A stretch of 64,000 nucleotides of DNA, from contig NZ_JOAP01000005.1 in assembly GCF_000720475.1 (NCBI RefSeq), positions 186,001-250,000 of the forward strand, read 5' to 3'. A model generated the notes under the pieces. The model was given only the letters and a program-made list of their open reading frames with translations. It was not told the origin of the DNA and searched no databases. Shown here piece after piece: positions 61,955-64,000 of the stretch (position 1 is the first letter of the stretch; each line of letters begins with the position of its first letter). The DNA comes from Streptomyces aureocirculatus. Its GTDB lineage: Bacteria > Actinomycetota > Actinomycetes > Streptomycetales > Streptomycetaceae. The translations under genes were made by a program, and so were the position numbers.

Positions 61955-63304
61955 ATGCAGCCCAACACCCTGCTCGACGCGATCCTCGACGAGGCGGGCA
62001 TCTCGCATGCGGGTCTTGCCGCCCATGTGAACCAGGCAGGCAGGGCGAGAGGCCTCTCGCTGAGATACGAACACACCGCCGTGGCGCGCTGGTTGAAGGG
62101 CCAGCGCCCGCGCGGCCAGGTGCCGGACCTGATCTGTGAGGTGCTCGCCGGACGTCTGCGGCGCACGGTCACGCTCGACGACATCGGCCTCGGGGTGCCC
62201 GGCTCCACGGCCGCCAGGCACAGCTCGATGGCCTCCACGCTCTCCGGGTTCGTCGAGCGGGCCACGGCGCTGTGGCGCTCGGACGAACAGCAGCGCCCGC
62301 ATCTGCTCGGCGCCCCCGCCGTCACCGGTACGCCCGCGGTCATGCCGGTGTGGGAGTGGGAGAACCCGCCGGAGGACGTGGACGTCTCACGCGGCGGCCG
62401 GCACCCGGTCAGCATGGCGGACGTGGACATGATGCGGATGGCCAGGGCGCACTACGAGCAGATGTACCGCAAGACCGGCGGGGTGGCCACGCGCACCCGC
62501 ATCGTGGGCTTCCTGAACGCCGAGGCGGCCCCGCTGCTGCGGGGCAGCTACACCGACGCGATGGGGCGTCAGCTCCACCGGGCCACGGGCGGCCTGGTGG
62601 CGATAGCGGGCATCTGCGCCTACGACTCGGACGCGCACGGCCTGGCGCAGCGCTACTTCCACCAGGCCCTGCGGCTCGCGAAGGCCAGTGGTGACCGCGG
62701 GCTCGGCGCCTATGTCATCGCGCTGCTCGTCAACCAGTCGCTCTTCATGCGTGAGTACCGCCAGGCGGTCGCCTTCGCGGAGGCCGCGCTGCGGGCCGCG
62801 GGACGTGACATCACCCCGGCGCTCGCGTCCGACCTGTACGCGATGCAGGCCAAGTCGTACGCGCACCTGGGCGACGGCAGCAGCGCCCTGTCGTGCATCC
62901 GGCGTGCCGAGGCCGCGGCCGACCGCATCCGGCGGGGGCGCGAGCCGGACGAGACGGGCTATGTCCAGCCCGGCCTGGTGAACGTACAGGTGGCGGAGGC
63001 ACTGCTCAGCCTCGGCGATCTCACCGGGGCGCACGAGCACGCCGCGGCGGCCGTGGACACCCCGGCGCACGACCGAGGCCGCGTCCACCGGCTCGCCATG
63101 CTGAGCCAGATCGAACTGCGCAAGGGGAACACCGACGAGGCCGTCGCGACGGCGGTGGAAATGGCGGAACAGGCGCGGGGGATGGAGTCCCAGCGGCTGC
63201 GCGACCGGCTGCGGGCGGTGCGCGAGCACCTGGTGCGCAGCGACTGCGCGGGCACGGCCGAGGCCGCCGAACTCATCGACGGGGCACTGCGGGTACCGCT
63301 GTAG
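61955..63304 (+). CDS. NsdA-like regulator (HTH plus TPR-like repeats)
   Basis: A 449-residue protein similar in layout to NsdA/NsdB developmental regulators of Streptomyces: an N-terminal DNA-binding-like segment (about residues 1-70; LAAHVNQAGRARGLSLRYEH) and a long helical C-terminal half with TPR-like repeats (about 230-430). NsdA lowers antibiotic production and sporulation in S. coelicolor, but this is a paralogue and its target is unknown. ATG at 61955 with GGAGGG 5 bases upstream; an upstream extension to 61817 is not favoured. Confidence 0.8.
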   Translation: MQPNTLLDAILDEAGISHAGLAAHVNQAGRARGLSLRYEHTAVARWLKGQRPRGQVPDLICEVLAGRLRRTVTLDDIGLGVPGSTAARHSSMASTLSGFVERATALWRSDEQQRPHLLGAPAVTGTPAVMPVWEWENPPEDVDVSRGGRHPVSMADVDMMRMARAHYEQMYRKTGGVATRTRIVGFLNAEAAPLLRGSYTDAMGRQLHRATGGLVAIAGICAYDSDAHGLAQRYFHQALRLAKASGDRGLGAYVIALLVNQSLFMREYRQAVAFAEAALRAAGRDITPALASDLYAMQAKSYAHLGDGSSALSCIRRAEAAADRIRRGREPDETGYVQPGLVNVQVAEALLSLGDLTGAHEHAAAAVDTPAHDRGRVHRLAMLSQIELRKGNTDEAVATAVEMAEQARGMESQRLRDRLRAVREHLVRSDCAGTAEAAELIDGALRVPL

Positions 63305-63309
63305 CAACA

Positions 63310-63325
63310 CCGCGCGGTACCGCGC
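63310..63325. repeat. Perfect palindrome downstream of the NsdA-like gene
   Basis: CGCGCGGTACCGCGCG, a 16-base self-complementary sequence a few bases after the stop codon. It may be a terminator stem or a regulator site. Confidence 0.4.
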
Positions 63326-63458
63326 GAACTCCGCGCCGCCGGAGGGCCGGGGGCGGAACGACTCATGACACGTGCTACTTCGCTCTGCCGTGCGCGGAGT
63401 GCTCTGCACACTCTCCTGCTGCGATATTGCCATCTATTCGGCGGAAGGTGGCAGAACC

Positions 63459-64000
63459 GTGCAGTGGACGAAACAGAGCGAACAAACTGTGTATGGAAAC
63501 CGATGGTTCACCGTCAATCTCGCAGATGTCGAGCTACCCGACGGGCGACACCTCGACCACTTCCTGATACAACTGCGGCCGGTGGCGATCGCCACGGTCG
63601 TCAACGAGGCCAACGAGGTGCTGCTCCTGTGGCGGCACCGCTTCATCACCGACAGTTGGGGCTGGGAACTGGCCGCGGGGGTCGTCGAGGACGGCGAGGA
63701 CATCGCAGGCGCGGCGGCCCGCGAGATGGAGGAGGAGACCGGCTGGCGGCCGGGACCCTTGCGGCACCTGATGAGCGTGGAGCCGTCCAACGGTCTCACC
63801 GACGCCCGGCACCACATCTACTGGTCGGACGAGGGGACCTACATCGGCCACCCTCAGGACGACTTCGAGTCGGACCGACGTGAGTGGGTCCCACTGAAGC
63901 TCGTCCCCGACATGGTGGGGCGGGGCGAGGTCCCGGCCGCCAATATGGCGGCGGCACTCCTCATGCTGCACCATCTGCGTCTTGGCCAGGACGCGCGTTA
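63459..64000 (+). CDS. Nudix hydrolase, 3' end cut by window
   Basis: The visible 180 codons contain a Nudix box (AGVVEDGEDIAGAAAREMEE, then ETGW), so it hydrolyses a nucleoside diphosphate linked to another group, for example ADP-ribose. The start is GTG at 63459 with GGAAGG 10 bases before it; the first 20 codons lie in an AT-rich patch. The window ends in TA after codon 180, so the next base may complete a stop or continue. Substrate unknown. It follows the NsdA-like gene by 154 bases. Confidence 0.85.
   Translation, partial: MQWTKQSEQTVYGNRWFTVNLADVELPDGRHLDHFLIQLRPVAIATVVNEANEVLLLWRHRFITDSWGWELAAGVVEDGEDIAGAAAREMEEETGWRPGPLRHLMSVEPSNGLTDARHHIYWSDEGTYIGHPQDDFESDRREWVPLKLVPDMVGRGEVPAANMAAALLMLHHLRLGQDAR

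Overview
The window is chromosomal DNA of a Streptomyces or very close relative. It is very GC rich, with GTG and TTG starts and GGAGG-type ribosome sites. It carries a Pup-proteasome locus, a conservon (sensor, roadblock, DUF742 and GTPase genes plus a P450), a rare in-frame TTA leucine codon and an IdeR/DmdR-type iron box. From memory the gene order closely follows the S. coelicolor core region around SCO1650-SCO1592. No database search was possible, so product names rest on recognising protein sequences and motifs. No rRNA, tRNA, insertion sequence, prophage or CRISPR array was seen.

Layout. 1-1200: a secreted or anchored hypothetical protein and a convergent ferredoxin. 1.4-15.6 kb: the protein-pupylation and proteasome locus (arc ATPase, dop, pup, prcB, prcA, then a LacI regulator and a divergent MFS transporter, pafA, two FKBP prolyl isomerases, and the WYL regulators pafB and pafC). 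15.7-21.6 kb: a zinc-ribbon protein, a small membrane coiled-coil protein, tatA, tatC, a diacylglycerol-kinase-like lipid kinase and a Ski2-like helicase. 22.0-26.7 kb: the cvn9/rar conservon ending in a P450 that lacks the EXXR motif. 26.7-30.4 kb: a pseudouridine synthase, a GNAT acetyltransferase, an iron-box-controlled siderophore-interacting reductase and a 5'-3' exonuclease. 30.6-34.4 kb: a glycine-betaine-type ABC importer whose permease is fused to two tandem substrate-binding domains. 34.7-38.3 kb: an XRE-cupin regulator, a BtuF-like protein, a TDT-family transporter and its divergent LysR regulator.

38.2-46.5 kb is a probable ethanolamine-utilisation region. A gamma-glutamyl hydrolase, an ethanolamine-type permease and a FadR-family regulator lie on the minus strand. 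They face glnA4 (gamma-glutamylethanolamide synthetase), an aldehyde dehydrogenase and a short-chain dehydrogenase on the plus strand, followed by a secreted HAD phosphatase. 46.5-53.6 kb holds a DUF2510 membrane protein, a D-threonine-aldolase-like PLP enzyme, a large repeat-rich membrane protein co-transcribed with a mycosin-like subtilase, an SseB-like protein and a DUF1844 protein. 53.9-64 kb is translation machinery: infC with an AUC start, rpmI, rplT, an rRNA methyltransferase, an orphan PAS histidine kinase and pheS-pheT, then an NsdA-like regulator and a Nudix hydrolase cut by the window end.

The least expected signal is in the non-coding DNA. At several gene ends (dop, prcA, the second FKBP, the GNAT gene, glnA4, the SseB gene) the last few codons including the stop are reiterated downstream as short tandem repeats. 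The repeat periods usually place stop codons in all three frames. A separate low-complexity array of GTGCCGTGCGGC-like units fills about 500 bp before the LacI gene and recurs in short form before the gamma-glutamyl hydrolase gene.
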